The notes under the pieces were generated by a model. That model searched no databases and was not told where the DNA came from. It saw nothing but the letters and a program-made list of their open reading frames with translations. Source: Acidimicrobiia bacterium (GTDB lineage: Bacteria > Actinomycetota > Acidimicrobiia > Spongiisociales > ZC4RG35). Taken from it: 64,000 nt of DNA. Every line of letters starts with the position of its first letter. Positions within the stretch are counted from its first letter, which is position 1. Below are positions 39,869 to 49,435 of the stretch, in pieces. The stretch is taken from assembly GCA_028284765.1 (NCBI GenBank), contig JANQRA010000018.1, positions 1 through 64,000 of the forward strand. Direction: 5' to 3'. The position numbers were made by a program, and so were the translations under genes.

Positions 39869-39964
39869 TGGCGGAGGCGGACGGGAATCGAACCCGCCAG
39901 AGACAGGATCTGCCTCTCACCGGTTTTGAAGACCGGGGGACCCACCAGGCGTCCGTACGCCTCC
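39869..39964 (-). tRNA. selC: tRNA-Sec (selenocysteine, anticodon TCA)
   Basis: Minus strand GGAGGCGTACGGACGCCTGGTGGGTCCCCCGGTCTTCAAAACCGGTGAGAGGCAGATCCTGTCTCTGGCGGGTTCGATTCCCGTCCGCCTCCGCCA: long extra arm, TCA anticodon, encoded CCA. Confidence 0.96.
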
Positions 39965-40002
39965 CTGGCGAGACGATCAGCGTAGGCAGACTGTGTAGTT
40001 GA

Positions 40003-40043
40003 TCCGATATCCGCCATATATGGCGATATGAACCCCGGGTTCG
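40003..40043. repeat. Related palindromic repeat copy
   Basis: CCATATATGGCGATATGAACCCCGGGTT shared with 53361-53388 (1 mismatch). Confidence 0.7.
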
Positions 40044-40087
40044 AGGTTTGTGGGAACTGTGGGGGTTGGGTAATACGCTTAGGGGAT

Positions 40088-40693
40088 ATGCCCGAGCGAA
40101 GCTTCGGACGAACGGTCCGCTACAGACGGACGAAGATGGGGTTGAGCCAGGCCAAGCTCGGAGAGCTGGTCGGGCGGTCCACGAGCACCATCCGATCATG
40201 GGAACGCGACACGAGCAGGCCCACCGATCCCAAAGCGATATCAGCACTGGCAGCCATCCTTGGTGTGGATGAGCGCCAACTCTTCGAAAAGGCCGGGGTG
40301 GAGCGACCAGCCGAGTCCGACGACCAGACAGTCGAACAGGCGTTGGCGACACTCACTCCGATTCAGCCGGTCCCTGTCCAGGACCGCCCACCATCGGCCC
40401 CGTCGGAGGGTCGTCCAGAGGCCACGACACGTGCCAAGACCGTTCCAGAGCCTTCCGATGCTCCGGCATTCGTCGCCCCAGCTCACCCCTATCTAGTCAC
40501 CCAGGTGACCCCGACAGTTGCTGATCAGTCGTACATCGAAGACGCCGGGCAACGCCAGGTATATCGGGTCCGCAACCTCGCCACGTTGGTGGTTGTGGTG
40601 GCCTTGGTCATCGCCTTCATTTGGGCGTTTGCTGAGGGTTGGGAAGCAATCACCGACTGGTGGGACAGCTTCTTCGGTGGCCTCCAACTCTGA
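40088..40693 (+). CDS. XRE-type HTH protein with C-terminal transmembrane segment
   Basis: RTKMGLSQAKLGELVGRSTSTIRSWERDTSRP; C-terminal LATLVVVVALVIAFIWAF. Confidence 0.8.
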   Translation: MPERSFGRTVRYRRTKMGLSQAKLGELVGRSTSTIRSWERDTSRPTDPKAISALAAILGVDERQLFEKAGVERPAESDDQTVEQALATLTPIQPVPVQDRPPSAPSEGRPEATTRAKTVPEPSDAPAFVAPAHPYLVTQVTPTVADQSYIEDAGQRQVYRVRNLATLVVVVALVIAFIWAFAEGWEAITDWWDSFFGGLQL

Positions 40694-40766
40694 TCCCGAA
40701 AATCTGCTCACCGAACCGCGTCTCTGTGGCAAACTGTCGCTACCAGAGAAAGGAGGTGGTCCGAAC

Positions 40767-40808
40767 TTGCATTTATCTTTTAGGACTCTGGAGGTGGCCG
40801 AGCGCTGA
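40767..40808 (+). CDS. Candidate 13-aa small ORF MHLSFRTLEVAER
   Basis: Near-perfect Shine-Dalgarno AAAGGAGGTGG 7 nt upstream of a TTG start. Confidence 0.4.
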   Translation: MHLSFRTLEVAER

Positions 40809-40942
40809 GTGGCGCTGACCACAGGGCCACTCGCCTTCGGGCAGGTGGCGACTTCAAACTCGGACCACCCGGCTCTGGTTATCGCAGACCTTGTCCACCT
40901 GCGACGGCATCATCGCCGTGAAACACTCGAGCTGAAAGCTTG

Positions 40943-40972
40943 AAACGGCCCCGCAACAGCGGGGTCGTTTTC
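40943..40972 (+). terminator. Rho-independent terminator
   Basis: AAACGGCCCCGCAACAGCGGGGTCGTTTT. Confidence 0.8.
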
Positions 40973-41012
40973 TATGCGTGAGCAGATAGTCCGCTGAGAG
41001 CGGCTCATCTGC

Positions 41013-41963
41013 TCACACGTCGAAGCCGTGTTCCTCCAGCCACTCGTCGTTGAACACCTTTGACAGATAGCCGCGCCCCGAATCGGGCACCAGAACCACA
41101 ACCAGTTTGTCCGTTTCTTCGGCAGCGACCTGCAAAGCCGCCTGCACGGCCATGCCACCCGAGCCTCCCGTCAGGACACCTTCCTCACGGGCCAGCCGAC
41201 GGCACATGGCGAAAGACTCGTGGTCGTTGACTTCGATGAAGCGGTCGATGATGTCCAGGTCAACCGTCTCCGGGTAGAAGTCCTCACCGACACCTTCGAC
41301 GAAGTACTGGTGAAGGTCACCGTGCGGGCCTTGGGTGTAGATCGAGCCCTCCGGGTCTGCACCGACTATCTCGATGTCGGGTCGCTGCATCTTGAGATAA
41401 CGCGCAGCTCCGCTGATCGTGCCCCCAGTGCCGACGCCGGCGACATAGACGTCGACGGCCCCGTCGGTTTGTTGCCAGATCTCAGGTCCGGTCGACTGAA
41501 AGTGCGCCTTCGGGTTCGACATGTTGAAGTATTGATTCGGTTGGAATGCCCCATCTATCTCCTCAGCCAGCCGACTCGCTGCTGCGTAATAGGAGTCCGG
41601 ATGATCAGGGCCGGTAGTGGGCGTCTCGACGACTTCGACCCCATAGGCACGGAGCAGGTCCTGTTTCTCCTTGGAAACCTTGTCGGGGACTGTGCAGATC
41701 ACCCGGTAGCCGCGCACGGCCCCAACCAGCGCCAAGCCGACGCCAGTGTTCCCGGACGTTGGCTCCACGATCGTCCCGCCGGGCTTCAGGAGACCGTCGG
41801 CCTCTGCTTGGTCGATCATGGCCACTGCAATTCGCTCTTTGACCGAGCCCCCAGGATTGGTTGATTCCAGCTTGGCGACGAGATTCCCTGGCGCATGGAG
41901 ACGACTGAGCCGAACGAGGGGAGTGTTGCCAATCGTCTCCAGAATCGAGTCGTGAATCGTCAT
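41013..41963 (-). CDS. Cysteine synthase / cystathionine beta-synthase family PLP enzyme
   Basis: MTIHDSILETIGNTPLVRLSRL...NPGGSVKERIA...PTSGNTGVGLALVG. Confidence 0.92.
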   Translation of the reverse strand: MTIHDSILETIGNTPLVRLSRLHAPGNLVAKLESTNPGGSVKERIAVAMIDQAEADGLLKPGGTIVEPTSGNTGVGLALVGAVRGYRVICTVPDKVSKEKQDLLRAYGVEVVETPTTGPDHPDSYYAAASRLAEEIDGAFQPNQYFNMSNPKAHFQSTGPEIWQQTDGAVDVYVAGVGTGGTISGAARYLKMQRPDIEIVGADPEGSIYTQGPHGDLHQYFVEGVGEDFYPETVDLDIIDRFIEVNDHESFAMCRRLAREEGVLTGGSGGMAVQAALQVAAEETDKLVVVLVPDSGRGYLSKVFNDEWLEEHGFDV

Positions 41964-41982
41964 TGCTTCGCCGACCCTAACC

Positions 41983-42873
41983 TTGGTGCCGATGCGACCC
42001 ATTGTCCGATACTCATGGTTCGTCCTGGCCTTCAACGTGCTGGTGATCCTCTTGGGAGCCTTGGTTCGCGCCACCGGATCTGGTGCCGGCTGTGGGCGCT
42101 CCTGGCCCACGTGTGGAGGGGAGCTGATTCCGGAGCTCGAAGGGGCGACCGCAATCGAATTCAGCCATCGGGCAGTGAGCGGAGTCGCATTGGTCCTGGT
42201 CGCAGTGCTCGTGGCTTGGGTTTGGAGGTCCACCAGCTCGGGTCATCCGGCCCGGCTGGGGGTGGTGCTCTCGATGATTGCGATCATCGGCGAGGCCCTG
42301 GTGGGGGCGATGATCGTCCTTGCCGAGTGGGTCGCCGAGGATGCATCACTGGCAAGGACGGTCGCCGTGCCACTTCACCTGGTCAACACCCTGTTGCTCC
42401 TTGCTGCTCTCACTCTCACCATCTTCTGGCTCCAGGGAGGCAGAAGGCTTCGCTGGTCTGAGGACAGAATGGTCAATCGAGCGCTGGTGGCCGGTCTCGT
42501 CGCATTGGTGCTGATTTCAGCCTCGGGAGCGGTGACGGCCCTGGCAGACACTCTCTTTCCCAAGGACGGCACAGGCGGCGATGCCGAGAACCTTCTGACC
42601 AGCCTCCGCATCGTCCATCCGATCCTCGCTGTCGTCGCCGCCACGCTCGGATTCTGGGTCGGCGGACGCACTCGGGTGCCTCGCTCGCGAGCAGCCTCTC
42701 TGTTGCCCTGGTTGGTGGCGGCCATGCTCGTGACGGGCGTTATCAACGTTCTGCTCGGCGTGCCGGTGTGGATGCAGTTGGTACATCTGCTGCTCGCCGA
42801 CGCACTTTGGGTGGCTTTCGTGTGGACAACGGCCGTCGCCCTTCAACCTTCGGAAGTGGCCTCTCCGGTCTGA
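41983..42873 (+). CDS. ctaA: Heme A synthase-like protein (CtaA/COX15)
   Basis: LGALVRATGSGAGCGRSWPTCGGELIP; EFSHRAVSGVALVLV. Confidence 0.88.
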   Translation: MVPMRPIVRYSWFVLAFNVLVILLGALVRATGSGAGCGRSWPTCGGELIPELEGATAIEFSHRAVSGVALVLVAVLVAWVWRSTSSGHPARLGVVLSMIAIIGEALVGAMIVLAEWVAEDASLARTVAVPLHLVNTLLLLAALTLTIFWLQGGRRLRWSEDRMVNRALVAGLVALVLISASGAVTALADTLFPKDGTGGDAENLLTSLRIVHPILAVVAATLGFWVGGRTRVPRSRAASLLPWLVAAMLVTGVINVLLGVPVWMQLVHLLLADALWVAFVWTTAVALQPSEVASPV

Positions 42874-43334
42874 CGGCCACTCCAGCGCTCGATCTCCGCC
42901 TGCAGATCGAGTGGCATTACCACTCCCTTGTCTGCGTATTCGCCCCAGGCCTCCTTGGGCAGCATCCACATGATCTCGAACTCGTTCCCGGATGGGTCAG
43001 CCCCGTACAAGGAGATCGTCGCGCCGTGGTGTGACTGACCGGTCAAGGCCCCGGACGCTGAAAGTGTGTCACGAACCGTTGCCAGGTCTGAGATGTCGTC
43101 AACCTCCCACGCCAGGTGGTACAGCCCTGCAGACCCGCGCGGGGGTTTCGGTCCACGAGTTCCAAACAGGCCAAGGTCGTGGTGGTTCTCAGATCCGGGT
43201 GCACGTAGGAAGGCTGCGTTCATTTGGCGTTCGTCAGCGGCAACCGTGAAGCCGAGGACTTTGACATAGAAGTCCAGCGCCGCCTCCAGGTCTGTCACAA
43301 ACAACACTGCGTGGTTGAGCTTCAGTCCAGTCAC
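42843..43334 (-). CDS. VOC/glyoxalase family protein
   Basis: LNHAVLFVTDLEAALDFYVKVLGFTV; YHLAWEVDD; DPSGNEFEIMW. Confidence 0.85.
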   Translation of the reverse strand: MTGLKLNHAVLFVTDLEAALDFYVKVLGFTVAADERQMNAAFLRAPGSENHHDLGLFGTRGPKPPRGSAGLYHLAWEVDDISDLATVRDTLSASGALTGQSHHGATISLYGADPSGNEFEIMWMLPKEAWGEYADKGVVMPLDLQAEIERWSGRQTGEATSEG

Positions 43335-43786
43335 GTTCTCACCGCCTCTCTGTCGTCGCCCAGCAGATAGCGGGGCCCGGAGCCCAGGCCCGACGCCACG
43401 TCGCCAGGGTTGAAAATCGCACAGGACTTGAGCGAGAGACAACCGCAGCCGATGCAGTCGGAGAGCTCGTCACGAAGTGCCATCAACTCAGATATCTGTT
43501 GGTCGAGGCGGCTTCGCCAACCCTTCGACAGACGTTCCCAGTCGGCCTTGGTTGGCGTCTTGTCGTGGGGGAGGGAAGCCAATGCCTCCGAGAGTTCGGC
43601 GAGTGAGAGTCCTACTTCTTGACCGGCCCTGATCAGCGAGACACGCCGCAGGGTTGCCCGGGGGTAGCGCCTCTGATTGCCATCTGTCCGTTCAGATTCA
43701 ATCAACCCCTTCGTCTCGTAGAAGCGAAGTGCTGAGGTGGCAACGCCCGCTCGCGATGCCAGTTCACCAATCGTGAGCCATTCCAT
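43331..43786 (-). CDS. soxR: MerR-family redox-sensitive regulator SoxR
   Basis: LTIGELASRAGVATSALRFYETKGLI and [2Fe-2S] motif CIGCGCLSLKSC. Confidence 0.93.
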   Translation of the reverse strand: MEWLTIGELASRAGVATSALRFYETKGLIESERTDGNQRRYPRATLRRVSLIRAGQEVGLSLAELSEALASLPHDKTPTKADWERLSKGWRSRLDQQISELMALRDELSDCIGCGCLSLKSCAIFNPGDVASGLGSGPRYLLGDDREAVRT

Positions 43787-43802
43787 GGCCTCAATCTACA
43801 GC

Positions 43803-43833
43803 TTGACATGAAGTTAACTTCAACTTGTAGGTT
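43803..43833 (+). promoter_or_regulatory. SoxR-type promoter/operator: TTGACA-N19-TAGGTT with TGAAGTTAACTTCA dyad
   Basis: -35 at 43803-43808, -10 at 43828-43833 (19-bp spacer), perfect palindrome 43809-43822; 8-nt gap to ATG at 43841. Confidence 0.8.
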
Positions 43834-43840
43834 GAAGGAC

Positions 43841-45559
43841 ATGACTGGTGACTGGGTTCCTGCCGTATCAACCGAGGACCTCCCGATCGGGGGTCGGAAG
43901 CTGTTCCGGCACTACGACAAGCGGATTGCCTTGTTCCGAACGGAAAGGGACATCTACGCCATCGACAACCGCTGCCCTCACCAGGGTTATGCCTTGCTTC
44001 AGGGCGATGTGAAGGGGGAGCAACTCACCTGCGCATGGCATAACTGGAAATTCGAGCTCGACGAGGGCGGACATTGCTCATTTGGCGGGGAAGCGGTTCG
44101 GTCTTACCCCGTCGATGTGAGGGGTGGGCAGGTGTTTGTGGATGTCACCGACCCGGCTGCGGAGGTGATGGCCCCGCAACTCTTCCAGAGCCTGATAGAA
44201 GCCATGGGAGACGTCGACGTCGGCCGTATGGCGCGTGACACGATGCGGCTGCGCCAGTTGGGAACACCGCTCGCTGAGGTGGTGAAGGAAGGAGTCAACT
44301 ACGGCGCACCCCGCATGGAGTACGGCTGGAACCACTCAATGGCGACACTCACGGATTGTCTCAACCTCGCTGCGCTCTTCGAAGGCGAGTTGCAGGCGCT
44401 GCCCGTCGTCCAAGGCATGTCAGTCGTCTCCCAAACCGAAGTGCGACGCCCGTTCAGGCCCCGACCTGACCCGATCGACCCAATAGAGGTGTATGGAGAT
44501 CTGGAGACGGCGCTGGCCAGTTACCCACTACTTGTGGATGACGAACGTCACGCGGAGGCGGAGGCTCTGATGCGTGGACTCATCGCCACAGGGGTCTCAC
44601 CAACGCTCATCCGCCACGCGCTTCTGTCTGCGATCACGGACCACTTCCTCGGATATGGCCACCCCATGATCTACGCCCAGAAGTCGTTCGAGATGCTCGA
44701 CAAGATCGGTTGGGAGCACGCCGACACCGTGCTTTCCCCACTGGTGCCCAACATGATCTACAGCACCCGCTACGACCGCCTTCCCTATATGACGAAGTTC
44801 TTGCGCGCTTGGGAGGATCACGACCCAGATCTCGAGTCGTTTGTGGCACGTAAGAACGGCGGTGTCTTTGACTCGGCTGCCTTTAGACGCTCTGTCCTCG
44901 ATGGCGATGACAGAACAGCCTTCGCAGCCTTGAACGACGCGTTGGCTGCGGGAGTGAGCGTTGAGAAGGTCCTCGATGCGACGTCGCTGGCAGCTGCCGA
45001 GCGTTTTCGGCGATTCGACATCGACCTCGATGCCGACGACACGAACGAGTGGGGTTGGCTCGATGTCACACACAACATGACCTACCTGGACGCCCTGAGG
45101 TGGGCCTGGAAGGTGGATCCGACGCCCGAGGTCCTTCGTGGTGTCTACCACGCCGTTTGGTTCGTGAACTTCACGAAGCAATTCGATCAGAAGCAAGGAG
45201 CCGACGAAGTCGTACCCCATCCGACGGTTGATGCTGACGAGGTTCTCAAGTCGATTCGAGACAAGGATCCGGTCGGAGTTCAAGCGAAGATCGCCGGGTT
45301 TGAAGGCCCCAAAGAAGACCTCCACGGCGCCCTCGCTCAGGGCGCCTCTGAAGACAACTCCGTAGCGCCAATCATGATTGCCCATGCTGTCAAGACCGCT
45401 CGAGCCTCCATTGTCGAATCGGAGATTCTGGAGACGCGGGAGCCGATGATCGCCGCAGGGCGGTTCCTCGCATCACCCAAACGCGAGCGGTTCGTGTTCA
45501 ACGCCACCCTCGAGGCGATCGACTTCACCAAAGGCAGGGCGAGGGGCGACAACACCTAG
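43841..45559 (+). CDS. Rieske [2Fe-2S] domain protein with large C-terminal helical domain
   Basis: CPHQGYALLQGDVKGEQLTCAWHNWKF Rieske motif; C-terminus questin-oxidase-like (tentative). Confidence 0.8.
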   Translation: MTGDWVPAVSTEDLPIGGRKLFRHYDKRIALFRTERDIYAIDNRCPHQGYALLQGDVKGEQLTCAWHNWKFELDEGGHCSFGGEAVRSYPVDVRGGQVFVDVTDPAAEVMAPQLFQSLIEAMGDVDVGRMARDTMRLRQLGTPLAEVVKEGVNYGAPRMEYGWNHSMATLTDCLNLAALFEGELQALPVVQGMSVVSQTEVRRPFRPRPDPIDPIEVYGDLETALASYPLLVDDERHAEAEALMRGLIATGVSPTLIRHALLSAITDHFLGYGHPMIYAQKSFEMLDKIGWEHADTVLSPLVPNMIYSTRYDRLPYMTKFLRAWEDHDPDLESFVARKNGGVFDSAAFRRSVLDGDDRTAFAALNDALAAGVSVEKVLDATSLAAAERFRRFDIDLDADDTNEWGWLDVTHNMTYLDALRWAWKVDPTPEVLRGVYHAVWFVNFTKQFDQKQGADEVVPHPTVDADEVLKSIRDKDPVGVQAKIAGFEGPKEDLHGALAQGASEDNSVAPIMIAHAVKTARASIVESEILETREPMIAAGRFLASPKRERFVFNATLEAIDFTKGRARGDNT

Positions 45560-45569
45560 CCTTTGGGTC

Positions 45570-46328
45570 ATGTTTCAGGAGTTGGGAGACGGCGTGTTCA
45601 GAAGGCGCTACGAGTCTTTGGATCTCAACGTCGGTGTTGTGGTCGGAGACGACGGAATCCTCATCGTCGACACCAGGGCATCCCACCCACAGGCCCGTGA
45701 GGTCCTCGAGGAGTTGAAGTCGATCTCCAGACTTCCAGTCCGTTGGGTAGTCAACACCCACTTTCACTGGGATCACACATTCGGAAACGCGGTGTTTGCC
45801 GATGCGCAACTCTGGGGACATGAGAAGTGCGCCCAAGCGCTGAGGCGTGATGGCGAAGAGATGAAACTCCAGGTGAAGGCATCCTTGCCGCCCGAGTTCC
45901 ATTCCCAGATCGATGACGTGGTGGTGACACCGCCGGACCACACTTTTGCGACGTCAGCGTCGCTCGCCATCGGTCGCACCATCGAGATGGCCTATCACGG
46001 CCTCGCTCACACAGACAGCGACATCGTCGTTCGCGTGCCCGACTCCGGTGTGGCGTTCTTCGGCGACATTGTCGAAGAAGGCGCACCCCCTTCATTCGGC
46101 GACTCCTTTCCGCGGCAATGGGCTCACACGTTGCGGCAAGCTGCGAATGAGTGTCCCGATGTTGTGGTTCCCGGTCACGGCGACATCGTCGATGAGGCCT
46201 TTGTCCTTGCTCAGGCTGCCGAGATCGAGCAGGTGGTGAACATTCTCGCCGAGGGCAGTGACCTCGAAAACGGACCCTTCCCCACCGAGGTTATGCGGTC
46301 GGCAGCCTCACGTCTGGCGGTCGAGTAG
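45570..46328 (+). CDS. MBL-fold metallohydrolase
   Basis: [28 protein letters not shown]. Confidence 0.88.
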   Translation: MFQELGDGVFRRRYESLDLNVGVVVGDDGILIVDTRASHPQAREVLEELKSISRLPVRWVVNTHFHWDHTFGNAVFADAQLWGHEKCAQALRRDGEEMKLQVKASLPPEFHSQIDDVVVTPPDHTFATSASLAIGRTIEMAYHGLAHTDSDIVVRVPDSGVAFFGDIVEEGAPPSFGDSFPRQWAHTLRQAANECPDVVVPGHGDIVDEAFVLAQAAEIEQVVNILAEGSDLENGPFPTEVMRSAASRLAVE

Positions 46329-48263
46329 CCGAGAGATCTCAGCGAGATCCGCGGTTGGAAGCTCGCAGACGAAGTCCTCACAGACGTAGGCGAGAGTTCG
46401 CCCACCACCGTCCCGGTCAGCCAACAGCGGGACCTCGTTCGTTTCCTCGCGGCTACCAGCAACGACCACACCCGGTCGATACTTCGACCAATAGACCGCC
46501 GCCATTTCCCGCCAATCCGGCCCGACGAGCGCCAACTCCTTGTGATGGGACGCAGCCACTGCGAGGTGATGGCCGACCATGCTTGGGTACCGACCGGCGA
46601 GCGTGCCAACAGCGGCAAGTGCTCTCTGCGCACGGTCTTTCAACGCGTGGTCGCCGCTGTACAGACTCGCTATCGTCAGAGCCTCGGCGGCCAACGCAGA
46701 ACCTGACGGAGCAGGGTTGTCGGTGAAGTCCGAAGGACGTTTGACCAATACCTCGCCATCGTCAGGAGTCGTGAAGTAGCCCCCGTCCGGCTTGTCGAAG
46801 CGCTGGAAACACTCAACCAAGCGCATCGCCTCCCGGTACCAACGCAACTCTCCGGTTGCCGCATAGAGAGTGAACAGCCCAACAGCTAGCGCCGCGTAGT
46901 CGTCGAGGAATCCGGTCCCCGAGACTCGGCCAGCTCGCCATGACCTCATGACCTCGCCGTCCCTCACCAGTCGGTTGAGAACGAACTCCGCAGCGGCCGT
47001 TGCCTGCTTGAGCAACGAGGGGTCGTCCAGCACCGCACCTGCTTCAGCGAAGGCTCTGATGGCAAGGCCATTCCAACTGGTGATGACCTTGTCGTCGAGG
47101 CCGGGACGAATCCTCAGGGCCCGAGCTGCGAGCAGGGTCTCTCTAGCCTCCCCCAAGTTCGACGTGTCGCCAACGGCATGGAGAATGTTGGCGCCTTCAA
47201 AATTTCCTTGCGGAGTGACTCGATACGCCGCTTTGAACCTGTCCGACGACGATCCCAAGAGTCGATCGATCTCGGACTCCGACCATACGTAGAACTTCCC
47301 CTCCACCCCTTCCGAGTCGGCGTCCTCGCTGGAGAAAAAGCCACCGTCGGCATGGCGCAGGTCGCGCGACATGTAGTTCAGAGTGGAGCGGGCCACGTCG
47401 ATGAAGTCGGCTCGATCGAACTCGACTCCCGCCCACAGGTACAGACGGGCAAGCTGGGCGTTGTCGTAGAGCATCTTCTCGAAGTGGGGAACCAGCCAGC
47501 GGTCGTCAACCGAGTACCTCGCAAACCCACCACCCAGGTGGTCGTAGATCCCGCCGTTGGCCATGCGTTCCAGGGTCTTGTTAAGCATCGGTTCGGCACC
47601 AGTTGCCCAGTCCTCCCGCCATACCCGAAGCAAGAAATCCAACACTGGTTGCTGGGGGAATTTCGGGGCGTTGCCAAACCCGCCATTGATGGGATCGAAA
47701 GAAGAGGCAATGCCTCGCATTCCGTGTCTTATCAGGTCGCCGTCCAGTTCTGGGCCGGCTGGGATCTCCCTGGATATTGCATCGACGAGTCGCTGCGCTT
47801 GTTCGGCGACCTCTTCGCGCCGGTCGTTCCAGGCGTTGCCGATCGATTCGATGACCTGGGTGAACGACGCCATTCCGTGGCGAGGAGACTTCGGGAAGTA
47901 CGTGCCGGCGAAGAATGGGCGGCCAGAGTGGTCCATCCAGACGGTCATCGGCCAACCCCCTCGACCGGTCATGGCTTGGACAGCCTCCATGTAGACCGAG
48001 TCGACGTCAGGCCTTTCCTCTCGGTCGACCTTGACGTTGACGAACTTCTCGTTCATGAGGTGGGCGGTGTCCGGGTCTTCGAATGACTCGTGAGCCATCA
48101 CATGACACCAATGGCACGCCGCATATCCGACAGAAAGCAACACAGGGACATCACGGCGGCGCGCTTCCTCAAATGCCTCGTCGCTCCACTCCCACCAGTC
48201 GACGGGGTTGTCTCGATGCTGCAGTAGGTAGGGCGATGTGGACTCGGAGAGGCGATTCACCAT
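46308..48263 (-). CDS. Thioredoxin domain-containing protein (DUF255/YyaL-like)
   Basis: [45 protein letters not shown]. Confidence 0.94.
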   Translation of the reverse strand: MVNRLSESTSPYLLQHRDNPVDWWEWSDEAFEEARRRDVPVLLSVGYAACHWCHVMAHESFEDPDTAHLMNEKFVNVKVDREERPDVDSVYMEAVQAMTGRGGWPMTVWMDHSGRPFFAGTYFPKSPRHGMASFTQVIESIGNAWNDRREEVAEQAQRLVDAISREIPAGPELDGDLIRHGMRGIASSFDPINGGFGNAPKFPQQPVLDFLLRVWREDWATGAEPMLNKTLERMANGGIYDHLGGGFARYSVDDRWLVPHFEKMLYDNAQLARLYLWAGVEFDRADFIDVARSTLNYMSRDLRHADGGFFSSEDADSEGVEGKFYVWSESEIDRLLGSSSDRFKAAYRVTPQGNFEGANILHAVGDTSNLGEARETLLAARALRIRPGLDDKVITSWNGLAIRAFAEAGAVLDDPSLLKQATAAAEFVLNRLVRDGEVMRSWRAGRVSGTGFLDDYAALAVGLFTLYAATGELRWYREAMRLVECFQRFDKPDGGYFTTPDDGEVLVKRPSDFTDNPAPSGSALAAEALTIASLYSGDHALKDRAQRALAAVGTLAGRYPSMVGHHLAVAASHHKELALVGPDWREMAAVYWSKYRPGVVVAGSREETNEVPLLADRDGGGRTLAYVCEDFVCELPTADLAEISRLLDRQT

Positions 48264-48298
48264 GGTGATGAAAGTACCTCAGTTGATAGGTTGTCTCG

Positions 48299-48772
48299 AT
48301 GGGTCAACTGCTCGTGATGAGACACGCCAAGTCGGATTGGGACGCGAACTACGGGGCCGACCACGATCGGCCACTCAATGAGCGTGGAATCCGCAGCGCA
48401 CGATTGATGGGTCGGCTCCTCGCAGCCGAACAACTAGTCCCACAGGTGGTGGTTTCGTCGTCCGCGGTGCGCGCCAAGACAACGGCCGAATTGGCAATTG
48501 AGGCGGGAGGCTGGGATTCGGCTCTCGAGATCGAGTCCCGTCTCTATGGCGCTGGTGTGAACGAGGTCACTGGGATCGTTGCAGCCAGGTCCGAAGCTGA
48601 CCCCCTCATGATCGTTGGCCATCAGCCCACATGGTCAGCTGTTGTGGCCGATCTCACCGGGCAAAGGGTGGAAATGAAGACCGCCACAGTCGCAGTGATC
48701 GATCTGGATTTGGGCACATTGGTCAGAGTTCTACAGCCACGTACGCACTTCGGAGGCGAGTTCGACCGCTAG
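48299..48772 (+). CDS. SixA-type histidine phosphatase
   Basis: LLVMRHAKSDWDANYGADHDRPLNERG; LMIVGHQPTWS. Confidence 0.88.
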   Translation: MGQLLVMRHAKSDWDANYGADHDRPLNERGIRSARLMGRLLAAEQLVPQVVVSSSAVRAKTTAELAIEAGGWDSALEIESRLYGAGVNEVTGIVAARSEADPLMIVGHQPTWSAVVADLTGQRVEMKTATVAVIDLDLGTLVRVLQPRTHFGGEFDR

Positions 48773-48782
48773 CGTCTCCACA

Positions 48783-49433
48783 ATGAGGCGTAGTTCAACA
48801 ATCTTCCTGGCTCTCGCACTGGTGCTTGCAGCCTGTAGTCCAAGCGATGGTGACGACGGAACAACCACCACGGCCGATGCCGGGTCGGAGGCGACCACCA
48901 CCCAGCCCCAGCCCGACGAAACCACGACAACCGAGGCTGAGGTCGAGACCACAACGACTCAAGCCGAAGCGACCGGGGGGTCTTCGTGTGTCGAGGGCGA
49001 CTGGTTGCTCAGTGCCGAGAACTTCACCTCAGTGATGGAGCAAGCGGCCTCCGAAACTGCGGAAGTCGGCGACGCTGAGATCATTCCCGCCGAAGGCACC
49101 TACGTCGTGACGATGGCACCTGATGGCACCTTCACAGGCGTAAGGGACGACTGGGGATTCTCAGTCGAAACAGCTGATGGCTCGTTTGAGATTCGGATGA
49201 ACGGAACTGAGTCAGGGACATGGTCGGCAGACGACACGACCATCACGGTCACCGTCGCCACCTCCGATGTGACCGTTGACGCATCGGCGTCATTTGATGG
49301 CCAAACGATCAACCTTCCGGAGTCGCCTGTCGACGTGCCCGATGCGATTGCGGAATCGAGTACTTACACCTGCAATGACGATCAGCTCGCCGTCACAACG
49401 GAAGGGGTGACCATCACCCTCGACCGGGCCTGA
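48783..49433 (+). CDS. Hypothetical lipoprotein with Thr-rich linker
   Basis: ALALVLAACSPSDGDDGTTTT. Confidence 0.6.
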   Translation: MRRSSTIFLALALVLAACSPSDGDDGTTTTADAGSEATTTQPQPDETTTTEAEVETTTTQAEATGGSSCVEGDWLLSAENFTSVMEQAASETAEVGDAEIIPAEGTYVVTMAPDGTFTGVRDDWGFSVETADGSFEIRMNGTESGTWSADDTTITVTVATSDVTVDASASFDGQTINLPESPVDVPDAIAESSTYTCNDDQLAVTTEGVTITLDRA

Positions 49434-49435
49434 AC

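Noticed and set aside
39808-40017. ORF across the tRNA-Sec gene
   Set aside because: Spurious; region is a tRNA.
44597-45385. 262-aa minus-strand ORF inside the Rieske gene
   Set aside because: Antisense shadow ORF, no recognisable motif.
47178-48086. 302-aa plus-strand ORF inside the DUF255 gene
   Set aside because: Antisense shadow of a highly conserved protein.
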